NCBI RefSeq assembly: GCF_015461845.1
Contig: NZ_JACOPW010000002.1
Span: 558,001-622,000, forward strand
DNA: 64,000 nucleotides
Direction: 5' to 3'
From: Pseudomonas mucoides
GTDB taxonomy: Bacteria > Pseudomonadota > Gammaproteobacteria > Pseudomonadales > Pseudomonadaceae
The translations under genes were made by a program, and so were the position numbers. This document shows positions 40,082-51,700 of this stretch, piece after piece; within the stretch, counting starts at the first letter, position 1; every line of letters starts with the position of its first letter. Below the pieces are notes generated by a model. That model was given only the letters and a program-made list of their open reading frames with translations, did no database searches and was not told the origin of the DNA.

Positions 40082-41103
40082 TGTTCAAGCTCTCGCCGTT
40101 GGGCCGCCGCCGCTTTGAACGTTTCAAGAAAAATCGCCGGGGCTGGTGGTCGCTGTGGTTGTTCATCGGCCTGTTTGCGCTGACCCTGGGTGGCGAGTTG
40201 ATCGCCAACGACAAACCGCTGGTGGTCAGCTATCAGGGCCAATGGTATTTCCCGGTGTTCAAGCGTCACACCGAGCAGGCGTTCGGCGGGCAACTGCCGT
40301 TCCAGGCGGATTACCGCAGCGACTATGTACAGAAGCTGATCAAAAAGGACGGCGGCTGGATGCTGTTCCCGCCCATCCCGTTCAGTGACGACACGCCCAA
40401 CTATGACCTCAACAAACCTGCACCCAGCCCGCCCTCCAGTGTGAACTGGCTGGGCACCGACGATCAGTCTCGGGATGTATTAGCCCGAGTGATATTTGGT
40501 GCGCGGGTATCGATCCTGTTTGCGTTGATGCTGACTTTTGTCAGCGCCCTGATCGGCATTGCCGCCGGCGCTCTTCAAGGCTATTACGGCGGCTGGGTCG
40601 ACCTGATCGGCCAGCGCTTGCTGGAGGTCTGGTCCGGGCTGCCGGTGCTGTACCTGCTGATCATTCTATCCGGGTTCGTCGAACCGAATTTCTGGTGGTT
40701 GCTGGGGATGATGGCGCTGTTTACCTGGCTGGCGCTGGTCGACGTGGTGCGCGCCGAGTTCCTGCGCGGGCGCAACCTGGAATACGTCAAAGCAGCCCGG
40801 GCGCTGGGCCTGTCGGATCGCAAAGTGATCGTGCGGCACATCCTGCCCAACGCGATGAACGCGACCCTGAGTTACCTGCCGTTCATTCTGACCGGGGCGA
40901 TTACCACCCTGACGGCACTCGACTTCCTGGGTTTCGGCATGCCGGCCGGCAGCGCATCGCTCGGCGAACTGATCGGTCAGGGCAAGCAGAACCTGCAAGC
41001 GCCATGGCTCGGGCTGACGGCATTTTTCACCCTGGCGCTGATCCTTTCTTTACTGGTGTTTATCGGCGAGGCATTACGTGATGCTTTCGATCCGAGATCC
41101 TGA
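40081..41103 (+). CDS. Peptide ABC transporter permease (YejE-like)
   Basis: 340 residues. Opens [28 protein letters not shown] with a basic lead before segment 1. EAA motif region YVKAARALGLSDRKVIVRHILPNAMN. The periplasmic insert before segment 2 is long (residues 40-130), a YejE trait. Pairs with YejB in the inner membrane. Confidence 0.95.
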   Translation: MFKLSPLGRRRFERFKKNRRGWWSLWLFIGLFALTLGGELIANDKPLVVSYQGQWYFPVFKRHTEQAFGGQLPFQADYRSDYVQKLIKKDGGWMLFPPIPFSDDTPNYDLNKPAPSPPSSVNWLGTDDQSRDVLARVIFGARVSILFALMLTFVSALIGIAAGALQGYYGGWVDLIGQRLLEVWSGLPVLYLLIILSGFVEPNFWWLLGMMALFTWLALVDVVRAEFLRGRNLEYVKAARALGLSDRKVIVRHILPNAMNATLSYLPFILTGAITTLTALDFLGFGMPAGSASLGELIGQGKQNLQAPWLGLTAFFTLALILSLLVFIGEALRDAFDPRS

Positions 41104-41117
41104 CACGGACGGTTGAT

Positions 41118-42692
41118 ATGAGTACCCCCCTGATCGAAATCCGTGACCTCAGCGTCGCCTTCAGCGGCGAAACCGTGGTACGCAACCTGTGCCTGGACAT
41201 CCGCCCCGGCGAATGCCTGGCGCTGGTCGGCGAGTCGGGCTCCGGCAAATCGGTGACGGCGCATTCGATCCTGCAGTTGCTGCCCGAAACCGGCACCGAA
41301 TCCACTGGCAGCATCCGTTATCGAGGCAAGCAACTGCTCGGCGCCCCGGCCAATGTGTTGCGTGAATTGCGCGGCAACCGGATCGCGATGATTTTTCAGG
41401 AGCCGATGACCTCGCTCAATCCGCTGCACAGCATCGAAAAGCAGATCGGCGAAACCCTGCTGCTGCATAAAGGCCTGACCGGCAAATCGGCGCAAGCGCG
41501 AATTCTTGAGTTGTTACACCTGGTCGGCATTCAGAAGCCCAAGGAACGGCTCAAGGCTTATCCCCATCAACTCTCGGGCGGACAGCGTCAGCGGGTGATG
41601 ATCGCAATGGCCCTGGCCTGCGAGCCTGAGTTGCTGATCGCTGATGAACCGACCACAGCGCTGGACGTCACGGTGCAGCGCAAGATTCTGATCCTGCTCA
41701 AATCCCTGCAACAACGACTCGGCATGTCGCTGCTGCTGATCAGCCATGACCTCAACCTGGTGCGCAGCATTGCCCAGCGCGTGTGCGTGATGAAGGCCGG
41801 GGAAATCGTCGAGCAGGCCACTTGTGAAACGATCTTTACCGAACCGAAGCACCCTTATAGTCGCTTGCTGTTGAACGCCGAGCCGGAGGGCGAAGCCCTG
41901 CCCCGCGACGAGCGCGAGAACGTGCTGGAAGTGGACAATCTGCGCGTGCAGTTCGCCCTCAGTGGCGGGTTGTTTCAGCGCAAGACCTACCTCAATGCGG
42001 TGGACGGCATCAGCCTCAACATTCAGCGCGGCAAGACACTGGGCATCGTCGGCGAATCCGGCTCGGGCAAGTCAACGCTCGGCCAGGCGATCCTGCGCTT
42101 GCTCGACTCCCAAGGCAGCATTCGTTTTCAGGGCGCTGCGCTGGATGGCCTGACGCAAAAGCAGTTGCGGCCGTGGCGCAAGAAAATGCAGGTGGTGTTC
42201 CAGGACCCTTATGGCAGCCTCAGCCCGCGCATGTCGGTGGCACAGATCATCAGCGAGGGCCTTGAGGTACACAGCCAGTTGACCGATGAACAGTGCAAGG
42301 CCGAAGTGATTCGGGCGCTGGAGGAAGTCGGCCTCGACCCGCAAAGCCGTCATCGCTACCCGCACGAATTTTCCGGCGGCCAACGTCAACGTATCGCCAT
42401 TGCCCGGGCGCTGGTGCTGAAACCGGCACTGATTCTGCTGGACGAGCCGACCTCGGCACTGGACCGTACCGTACAAAAGCAAGTGGTCGCCCTGCTCCGC
42501 CAGCTCCAGGAAAAACACGGTCTGACGTATTTGTTTATCAGCCATGACCTGGCGGTGGTGCGCGCCCTGGCCCACGACATGATCGTGATCAAGGACGGCA
42601 AGGTGGTGGAAAGCGGTGCCAGCCATGAGGTATTTGAATCACCGCAGCATCCGTACACCAAAGAGCTGTTGGCGGCGGCGCATCCGCGGTAG
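41118..42692 (+). CDS. Peptide ABC transporter ATPase, double-domain (YejF-like)
   Basis: 524 residues holding two full ABC domains. Each has Walker A (GESGSGKS, near 35 and 315), signature (LSGGQRQR and FSGGQRQR) and Walker B ([23 protein letters not shown]). Powers the YejBE permease. Last gene of the operon, 14 nt after YejE. Confidence 0.96.
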   Translation: MSTPLIEIRDLSVAFSGETVVRNLCLDIRPGECLALVGESGSGKSVTAHSILQLLPETGTESTGSIRYRGKQLLGAPANVLRELRGNRIAMIFQEPMTSLNPLHSIEKQIGETLLLHKGLTGKSAQARILELLHLVGIQKPKERLKAYPHQLSGGQRQRVMIAMALACEPELLIADEPTTALDVTVQRKILILLKSLQQRLGMSLLLISHDLNLVRSIAQRVCVMKAGEIVEQATCETIFTEPKHPYSRLLLNAEPEGEALPRDERENVLEVDNLRVQFALSGGLFQRKTYLNAVDGISLNIQRGKTLGIVGESGSGKSTLGQAILRLLDSQGSIRFQGAALDGLTQKQLRPWRKKMQVVFQDPYGSLSPRMSVAQIISEGLEVHSQLTDEQCKAEVIRALEEVGLDPQSRHRYPHEFSGGQRQRIAIARALVLKPALILLDEPTSALDRTVQKQVVALLRQLQEKHGLTYLFISHDLAVVRALAHDMIVIKDGKVVESGASHEVFESPQHPYTKELLAAAHPR

Positions 42693-42760
42693 TCGCAAGA
42701 CCGAGTCGCGGCCATCGCGAGCAGGCCCGCACTGGCACTAAACATTTTGGATAAGAGCCC

Positions 42761-44176
42761 ATGAACACCACCGAAAGCCTCAAGGACTACCAGCGTGTGC
42801 GCCTGCTGGCGATCCGCTCGCTGTTCGAGATCATCGAGCAGTCCAGCGAAGGCACGGTGATTGTCGACCGCGATGCCAACATCGTCTGGATGAACGAGCG
42901 CTATGCCCGGCGTTTCGGCCTGGAGTCGGCGGAAGTGGCAATCGGCAAGGCCTGCGAAAGCGTGATCCCCGGCAGTCTGCTGCGCGAAGTGGTGCGCACC
43001 GGACGCCCGATTTTGCTCGACATGCAAGACACCCCCAAAGAACCGCTGGTAGTGATGCGCCTGCCCATTCATGACGATGCGGGCGTGGTGATCGGCGCGA
43101 TTGGTTTTGCGCTGTTCGACGAATTGCGCAGCCTGTCGCCCATGCTCAAGCGCTACATGAGCATGCAGGAAGAACTGGCGTCGACCCGCTCGCTACTGCG
43201 GGCGCGGCAGACCAAGTACAACTTCGCCCATTTCATCGGCACCAGTGCGGCCAGCCTGGAAGTCAAACGTCGCGCCCGACGCAGTGCCAGCGCCGAGTCA
43301 CCCGTGTTGTTGCTCGGTGAAACCGGCACCGGCAAGGAGCTGCTGGCCCAGGCGATCCACAGCGCCTCACCGCGCGCGCACAAAGCGTTTGTCAGCATCA
43401 ACAGCGCGGCAATTCCCGAATCGTTGCTGGAAGCGGAATTCTTCGGCACCGCCCCAGGCGCGTTTACCGGCGCCGACCGCAAGGGCCGCGCCGGCAAGTT
43501 GCAGATCGCCCAGGGCGGCACCTTGTTCCTGGATGAAATCGGCGACATGCCGCTGCCACTGCAAAGCAAACTGCTGCGGGTTTTGCAGGAGAAGGAATTC
43601 GAGCCGGTCGGCTCCAATGAAGTGATCCACAGCGATGTGCGGGTGATCGCAGCCACTTCGACCGATCTCGAAGCCGCCATCAAACGTGGCGAGTTTCGGG
43701 CGGATTTGTATTACCGCCTGAACGTGCTGCCCATCCACGTGCCACCACTGCGGGATCGCCTCGACGACCTGCCGGCACTCAGCGAAGCGATTCTTGAGGA
43801 GTTGCGCAGTCAGCATGAACTGAACCGCGAGGCGCTGGAGTTGCTGGGGCAGCACGCGTGGCCGGGGAATATTCGTGAACTGCGTAACGTCCTGGAGCGG
43901 GCGGCGTTACTCAGTGATGACCTGCTGCTGGATGCCGCAGAGATTCGTGCAGCGATTGGCACCTTCACGCCAGTCGAGCGCTCGACACCGCAGATGATTG
44001 AGGCAGCTGAGCATGAGACGTTTAGCCAGGCTCGAGAGCGGTTTGACCGGCAGTTGATTGAGTCCGCCCTTGTGCAATGCGGGGGTAAGGTGATTGAAGC
44101 AGCGGCGCGGCTGGGGTTGGGGCGGTCGACGCTGTACAAGAAGATGGTGGCGTTGGGGATTGCAGAGTCTCAATAA
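42761..44176 (+). CDS. hbcR: Sigma-54-dependent activator, HbcR-like
   Basis: 471 residues. PAS domain at about 25-135, AAA+ domain with Walker A LLLGETGTGKELLAQ, intact sigma-54 contact loop GAFTGA, Walker B GTLFLDEIGDMP, R-finger region FRADLYYRLNVL, and a Fis-type helix-turn-helix at the C-terminus (GGKVIEAAARLGLGRSTLYKKM). HbcR of P. aeruginosa (PA2005) activates 3-hydroxybutyrate use; here the same genes lie just downstream behind a sigma-54 promoter, so the name is well supported by context. Confidence 0.85.
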   Translation: MNTTESLKDYQRVRLLAIRSLFEIIEQSSEGTVIVDRDANIVWMNERYARRFGLESAEVAIGKACESVIPGSLLREVVRTGRPILLDMQDTPKEPLVVMRLPIHDDAGVVIGAIGFALFDELRSLSPMLKRYMSMQEELASTRSLLRARQTKYNFAHFIGTSAASLEVKRRARRSASAESPVLLLGETGTGKELLAQAIHSASPRAHKAFVSINSAAIPESLLEAEFFGTAPGAFTGADRKGRAGKLQIAQGGTLFLDEIGDMPLPLQSKLLRVLQEKEFEPVGSNEVIHSDVRVIAATSTDLEAAIKRGEFRADLYYRLNVLPIHVPPLRDRLDDLPALSEAILEELRSQHELNREALELLGQHAWPGNIRELRNVLERAALLSDDLLLDAAEIRAAIGTFTPVERSTPQMIEAAEHETFSQARERFDRQLIESALVQCGGKVIEAAARLGLGRSTLYKKMVALGIAESQ

Positions 44177-44177
44177 A

Positions 44178-44328
44178 GAGACATACATCTCCATTATTAG
44201 ACAGACCATCACGAGCAAGCTCGCTCCCGCAGGGGACCGAGTTCTCAGGGCCAACTCACTCAACCTGTGGGAGAGAACTTGCTCGCGATGAGGCCCCGTC
44301 ACCCTTAAAAACATCTCAAAAAAGAGAC
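44178..44328. promoter_or_regulatory. Paired dyads, candidate HbcR enhancer sites
   Basis: Perfect inverted repeat TCTC-N6-GAGA at 44315-44328 and its mirror GAGA-N6-TCTC at 44178-44191. They lie about 65 and 200 bp upstream of the sigma-54 promoter, in the range for an activator enhancer. Confidence 0.45.
44208..44292. repeat. REP pair
   Basis: CATCACGAGCAAGCTCGCTCCC and its inverted copy CTGTGGGAGAGAACTTGCTC-GCGATG; the Pseudomonas REP type in a head-to-head pair between hbcR and the permease. Confidence 0.75.
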
Positions 44329-44390
44329 AAATAATTAACCATCGCCTCGAATACTAATAAATATCTTTATATTTCAATCGCTTAACTCTC

Positions 44391-44406
44391 TGGCACGAAT
44401 CTCGCT
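44391..44406 (+). promoter_or_regulatory. Sigma-54 promoter
   Basis: TGGCAC-GAATC-TCGCT matches TGGCAC-N5-TTGCW with one mismatch, GG and GC at -24/-12 spacing. 58 nt before the permease ATG. It is the natural target of the upstream activator. Confidence 0.85.
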
Positions 44407-44463
44407 AAAGCCCTCTCCAACAAAAGACCTACCCTACAAAAATAACAATCCAGGAGACACACC

Positions 44464-45855
44464 ATGAGTGTGATCATTGCCTTGGCAGCCCTCGCGCTGT
44501 TGATGCTCGCTGCTTACCGTGGCTACAGCGTTATCCTTTTCGCCCCGATTGCCGCCCTCGGCGCCGTCCTGCTCACCGACCCTTCCGCCGTCGCGCCCGC
44601 CTTCACCGGGGTGTTCATGGAAAAAATGGTCGGCTTCATCAAACTGTATTTCCCGGTGTTCCTGCTCGGTGCGGTGTTCGGCAAGCTGATTGAGTTGTCC
44701 GGCTTTTCGCGCTCCATCGTCGCCGCCGCCATTCGCCTGCTCGGCACACGCCAGGCGATGCTGGTGATCGTGCTGGTCTGCGCCCTGCTCACTTACGGCG
44801 GCGTGTCATTGTTTGTGGTGGTGTTCGCGGTCTATCCGTTTGCCGCTGAAATGTTCCGCCAGAGCGACATCCCCAAGCGTTTGATCCCGGCGACCATCGC
44901 CTTGGGCGCGTTCTCGTTCACCATGGACGCCCTGCCCGGCACCCCGCAGATCCAAAACATCATCCCCAGCACTTTCTTCAACACCACCGCCTGGGCGGCG
45001 CCGTGGCTGGGCTTGATCGGCACGATTTTCGTGTTCTGCGCCGGCATGCTGTTTCTCCAGCGTCAGCGCAACAAGGCCCAACGGGCCGGCGAAGGCTATG
45101 GCACCGAGTTGCGCAACGAGCCGGAAACCTCGGCCGATATCAAGCTGCCTAACCCGTGGATCGCCCTGTCGCCGCTGCTGGCCGTGGGCATTATGAACCT
45201 GCTGTTCACCCAATGGATCCCGCAGTGGTACGGCAAGACCCACAGCCTCGCGCTGCCAGGCATGGCCGCGCCGGTGACCACCGAAATCGCCAAACTGACG
45301 GCCATCTGGGCCGTTCAGGCGGCACTGCTGGTGGGCATCATCATGGTGCTGGTGTTTGGCTTCCAGGCGATTCGCAGCAAACTCGCTGAAGGCAGCAAAA
45401 GTGCGGTCAGTGGCGCGTTGCTCGCGGCAATGAACACCGCCTCGGAATACGGCTTCGGTGCGGTGATTGCTTCGCTGCCAGGCTTCCTCGTGCTGGCTGA
45501 CTGGCTCAAGAGCATTCCCAACCCGCTGGTCAACGAAGCCATTACCGTGACCTTGCTCGCGGGCATCACCGGTTCTGCCTCGGGCGGCATGAGCATCGCG
45601 CTGGCGGCCATGGCCAATGACTTCATCGCGGCGGCCCACGCGGCCAACATTCCACTGGAAGTGCTGCACCGCGTGGCTGCGATGGCGAGCGGTGGCATGG
45701 ACACCCTGCCGCACAACGGCGCGGTGATTACCTTGCTGGCGGTCACCGGGCTGACGCACCGCGAAGCCTATAAAGACATTTTCTGTATTACGCTGATCAA
45801 GACCCTGGCGGTCTTCGTGGTCATCGGCACTTTCTACGCCACTGGCATTGTGTGA
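44464..45855 (+). CDS. GntP-family permease, likely 3-hydroxybutyrate transporter
   Basis: 463 residues with about twelve hydrophobic segments, a GntP-family pattern (MSVIIALAALALLMLAAYRGYSVILFAPIAALGAVLL, LLTYGGVSLFVVVFAVYPFA, TLPHNGAVITLLAVTG). Lying before 3-hydroxybutyrate dehydrogenase and behind a sigma-54 promoter, it is probably the carboxylate uptake system, as PA2004 is in P. aeruginosa. Confidence 0.88.
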   Translation: MSVIIALAALALLMLAAYRGYSVILFAPIAALGAVLLTDPSAVAPAFTGVFMEKMVGFIKLYFPVFLLGAVFGKLIELSGFSRSIVAAAIRLLGTRQAMLVIVLVCALLTYGGVSLFVVVFAVYPFAAEMFRQSDIPKRLIPATIALGAFSFTMDALPGTPQIQNIIPSTFFNTTAWAAPWLGLIGTIFVFCAGMLFLQRQRNKAQRAGEGYGTELRNEPETSADIKLPNPWIALSPLLAVGIMNLLFTQWIPQWYGKTHSLALPGMAAPVTTEIAKLTAIWAVQAALLVGIIMVLVFGFQAIRSKLAEGSKSAVSGALLAAMNTASEYGFGAVIASLPGFLVLADWLKSIPNPLVNEAITVTLLAGITGSASGGMSIALAAMANDFIAAAHAANIPLEVLHRVAAMASGGMDTLPHNGAVITLLAVTGLTHREAYKDIFCITLIKTLAVFVVIGTFYATGIV

Positions 45856-45862
45856 GGTATTC

Positions 45863-46636
45863 ATGACGACTCTTACAGGCAAGACCGCACTGGTCACCGG
45901 TTCCACCAGCGGCATCGGCCTGGGCATTGCACTCAGCCTGGCCAAGGCCGGCGCCAACGTGGTGCTCAATGGTTTCGGCGATGCTTCCAAGGTGATTGCC
46001 GAGGTCCAGCAGTTCGGTGGCAAGGTCGGTCATCACCCCGCCGACGTCAGCGACCCGGCGCAGATCGCCGAGATGGTTGCCTATGCCGAGCGCGAATTCG
46101 GTGGCATCGATATTCTGGTCAACAATGCCGGCATCCAGCACGTGGCGTCGGTAGAAGAGTTTCCGGTGGAGCGTTGGGACTCGATTATCGCGATCAACCT
46201 GTCCTCGGTGTTTCACAGCACCCGCCTGTGCCTGCCGCGCATGCGTGCGAAGAATTGGGGGCGGATCATTAACATTGCCTCGGTGCATGGTCAGGTGGGT
46301 TCGGTGGGTAAAGCCGCGTACGTCGCCGCCAAACATGGGGTGATCGGCTTGACCAAAGTGGTGGGCCTGGAAACCGCGACGACGCACGTGACGTGCAATG
46401 CGATTTGCCCGGGCTGGGTCTTGACGCCGCTGGTGCAGAAGCAGATTGATGACCGTGCCGCGACCGGGATCGATCCGCAGCAGGCGCAGCATGATTTGCT
46501 GGCCGAGAAACAGCCGTCACTGGAGTTCGTCACCCCGCCGCAATTGGGTGAACTGGTGCTGTTTTTGTGCAGCGAGGCCGGCAGTCAGGTGCGTGGCGCG
46601 GCGTGGAATATTGATGGTGGGTGGTTGGCGCAGTAA
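45863..46636 (+). CDS. bdhA: 3-hydroxybutyrate dehydrogenase
   Basis: 257 residues, classical short-chain dehydrogenase. Cofactor loop TGSTSGIGLGIA, NNAG (VNNAGIQH), catalytic Ser in INIASVHG, and YVAAKHG (Tyr and Lys). Opens MTTLTGKTALVTG; GAGGTA 4 nt upstream. Oxidises (R)-3-hydroxybutyrate to acetoacetate with NAD+. 7 nt after the permease, one operon. Confidence 0.95.
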   Translation: MTTLTGKTALVTGSTSGIGLGIALSLAKAGANVVLNGFGDASKVIAEVQQFGGKVGHHPADVSDPAQIAEMVAYAEREFGGIDILVNNAGIQHVASVEEFPVERWDSIIAINLSSVFHSTRLCLPRMRAKNWGRIINIASVHGQVGSVGKAAYVAAKHGVIGLTKVVGLETATTHVTCNAICPGWVLTPLVQKQIDDRAATGIDPQQAQHDLLAEKQPSLEFVTPPQLGELVLFLCSEAGSQVRGAAWNIDGGWLAQ

Positions 46637-46659
46637 CCCCCTCAAACCGCGTTATCGTT

Positions 46660-46727
46660 CATCGCGGCCAAGCCACGCTCCCACATTAGATCGCGTTTAC
46701 CGGTGGGAGCGTGGCTTGCCCGCGATT
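46660..46727. repeat. REP pair
   Basis: CATCGCGGCCAAGCCACGCTCC and its inverted partner GGGAGCGTGGCTTGCCCGCGAT, between bdhA and the synthetase gene. Confidence 0.8.
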
Positions 46728-46756
46728 GGATCTCCAGATAGAACAAGAGGCAAACC

Positions 46757-48712
<1,956 letters not shown>

Positions 48713-48718
48713 ACGGTT

Positions 48719-51700
48719 CTATTGGACGCTCGTGCCAGGCCTGCCAGAGCCAGAGCCAAGCCGCTGCGCAGTCACGGAATGGTTCAACGTGATCCGCACC
48801 GGATCGACGATCGCGCTATCGGGATGTGCTTCAAGTGTGTTCCGCAGGAGGGACATGTTGCGGTCAAACCCGGCTTCGTCGGTGTGCAACTGGCTCAGCA
48901 GCGAAGTGACCACCGCCAGTGAGTCGGCGTTTTCAAAGGCTTTGGAACTGGCGTGACGAGCACTGCCTTCATCTGTCACCGCAAGCCGGCCGGAAGCCAG
49001 GTTCAGCAGCGACGCCACGTCCAGCGACTGTCCACCGCCGACGCTGCCAGCGTCGCGGGCATAGGCGACATCACCGATCTGCGCAGGCCCGTGAAACAGC
49101 TCATGGATCAAGTCGTCTGCGACGACGTCATGATTGAATCCCAGGCCAATGAAGTGCCGGTTAAGATTGGGCGTATAGATTTCAATGAACTTCGCGTCGG
49201 ATTGCCCGGCTGCACCTTTCCACTGTTGGTAAGCGCTCGTGTCGAAAGCGGCAATGTGGTGGGTGTCCTTGAGTGGATCAAGGATGAAGTTACTGATGGA
49301 AACGCCCCCAAAGTCGGCCCTGACCGCTCTCAAATAGTTCAATAACTGATTGATTGCATCGTTCGAGTCGCTTCCCATCAGCAGTCTGGCAACCAGGTTG
49401 CGCTGCGACACAAAGTCACGATGGGTCAAGGCGTTGATCGCGTTTTCGATTTTCGTCCGGGCCCGCGGCAGACTTTGTTCGATGAACTGTCGGGTATAAC
49501 TGACAGGCAATGTCTTGGTAGATCGCGGCAAACGGACAGGGGCCACATAGGCAAAGTTGTCGAGTTTTGGCCCCCAGGCTTTGCCCAGACGGTCGAGGGC
49601 ATACCATTGAAAATTATTGCGGGTCGCCACCACCGTGAGCTCCTCACCGATGGCACCACGGGGTCGCCAGGTACCCTGTCCGGTGTTGACGTTGCTGGCT
49701 GCGCGGACCAAGTCATAGGAATTGTGGCTGCCATGGAGTCTGCCCAACTGGGACTTTGCCAGTCCGAGAAGCTCTTCAGCCTGCTTGCTGAACCGTAACG
49801 CGCCTTTGTGGATGAGTTTCCCGGCACCATAGAACACCGTTGGCACATCATCCACGGGGTTGAAGAGGGAAACGGACGTCGCAAACGCCAGTTTGGTCAG
49901 GCGGGCGCCTTTGGACGACAAGGAGACCGCCTTCGACGAAATGCCCAGCGCTTTGGCGCCCGCCCCCACAAATGCACTGCCCAACGCCATAGCATCCATG
50001 ACGCAACCGTAGATCCCGTCAACGACCTTATTGTGTTCTCCAGAAGACAAATCCTCGATGCACTTCTTGAACGGAACCACCAAATTCACGATGTAATCTG
50101 CAGTCTCTTCGCCATTTTTGCGTTCTGTTTCAAGTGCTGTCGGTACCGTGGCCATTAACTCGATTTCGTCAAATGTGCGCAACGGATGATTGTTCACAAC
50201 GAACTCGGCAATTCGCCGTAGCTGCGGATTACCGAAATTACGGTAGTGACTCTGCTGCCGCGCCGACACAGACGCTGGTGCGGGAAGCTCACCCAGTTTT
50301 TCAATAATCCCCATGGCGCTGCTGGCGCCATTCTCAGCAAAATCGCCGGCAGTGTATTCAACAACCGAGAGAGGCAACAATTCGGGAGTCGCAGGTCGCA
50401 GGGGCGCATTCAGCTCCCCGTTAAAATCCATTCGGGCGGCAGTCCGCAATTTACCCGTTGAGGTTATCAGCGTCGCCAGCGTGGTGTTTTTCCGTAATTC
50501 ACCGCGCAAGGCAAACAACTCATAACAGGCAACCGCATTGCCGTGGGCAGCGAACATGACAATGCCAAAACGTCCCTTCACAGCATCGTTACTTTGCTGT
50601 GTTTCGTAAGTCGTCGAAACGGGCACCGGCGATATCGAGAAGTAAGACTCAGTGCTGGTCGCTGGAAGACGAACGGTAAAAAAGGTGATCTTACCTTTTA
50701 GAAAAATCTCCAGATCATGGGCAAGCATGTGTGAAAGGGCCAACTTCACATTGGTCGCCAGCGCTTTATTCAGATCGCCGAGATAATTCCGTAACAGGCG
50801 ATGGTATTCGACATTGTTGGGCGGCAGGTTCTGCAACCTTGGAAAGCGGCTATAAAGGCTGGTGACGGAGGGGTCGTAGTGAGTTGGTCTTTGTTGATTG
50901 GTCACACCGGCCAACAAATCAGGGGTTCTGGAAAAAACATCGTCGGGAAAGACCGCGCGGAAATCCCACTGGCCACCCGCAAGGTCCGCCGACATGTGCA
51001 AGCCGACCATCGACATGGGGTTGGGGGATGCATAGAGGCCGGGGTGTTGATAAAGCACTTTATCGTCCAGGAAATCACACTCCGGCACTGCTCCTTTCAA
51101 CGCTTCGCGCGCAATGGTTTCGCGGTTGGGCATTGGGATGGAATAGACGCTGGCCAGATGGGTGAAGTTCTCCGCGAATTCCTGGAACGCCGTGATTGCC
51201 CGCTCGGTGGTTTCCTTTGCCGCTTGAGTGAGCTCGCTTTCGCTGATAACGCCATTCAATAGCGCCCAGTCAACGATCGGATCGATCATCGCCAATTCCC
51301 GCAGTCGGGACAGCGGTTCGCTGACAGGTTCCAGTTCGACATACGCCATGATCTGCGCATACGTCAGCACACGCGACGCCCCCTTCCTCACCGCTTCCGC
51401 CAGAGCAACGCCATGGCAAAAGGTGACCCAGGCAACCGAGCCCATCGTCATCGCTGCTGGCACGCCCGTGACCAGAAATTCCGGCGCCATCTCCGCCAGC
51501 AGCAGATGACACGCCAGCGGCGCCGCGGCAGGATCAACCCAGCCTTTGGTATAGAGTAAGGCTTGCAGCTCCTCGCGCACCACGGCCGGCGACCGCTCAA
51601 CGTTGCTCGGCGCATATAAAGCGAAACCGGCGATACGCTTGCGGTCTTGGGTGCTACCGAGAGACGGATAAAGATCCAGCAACAGGCTGGTTACCAGCAG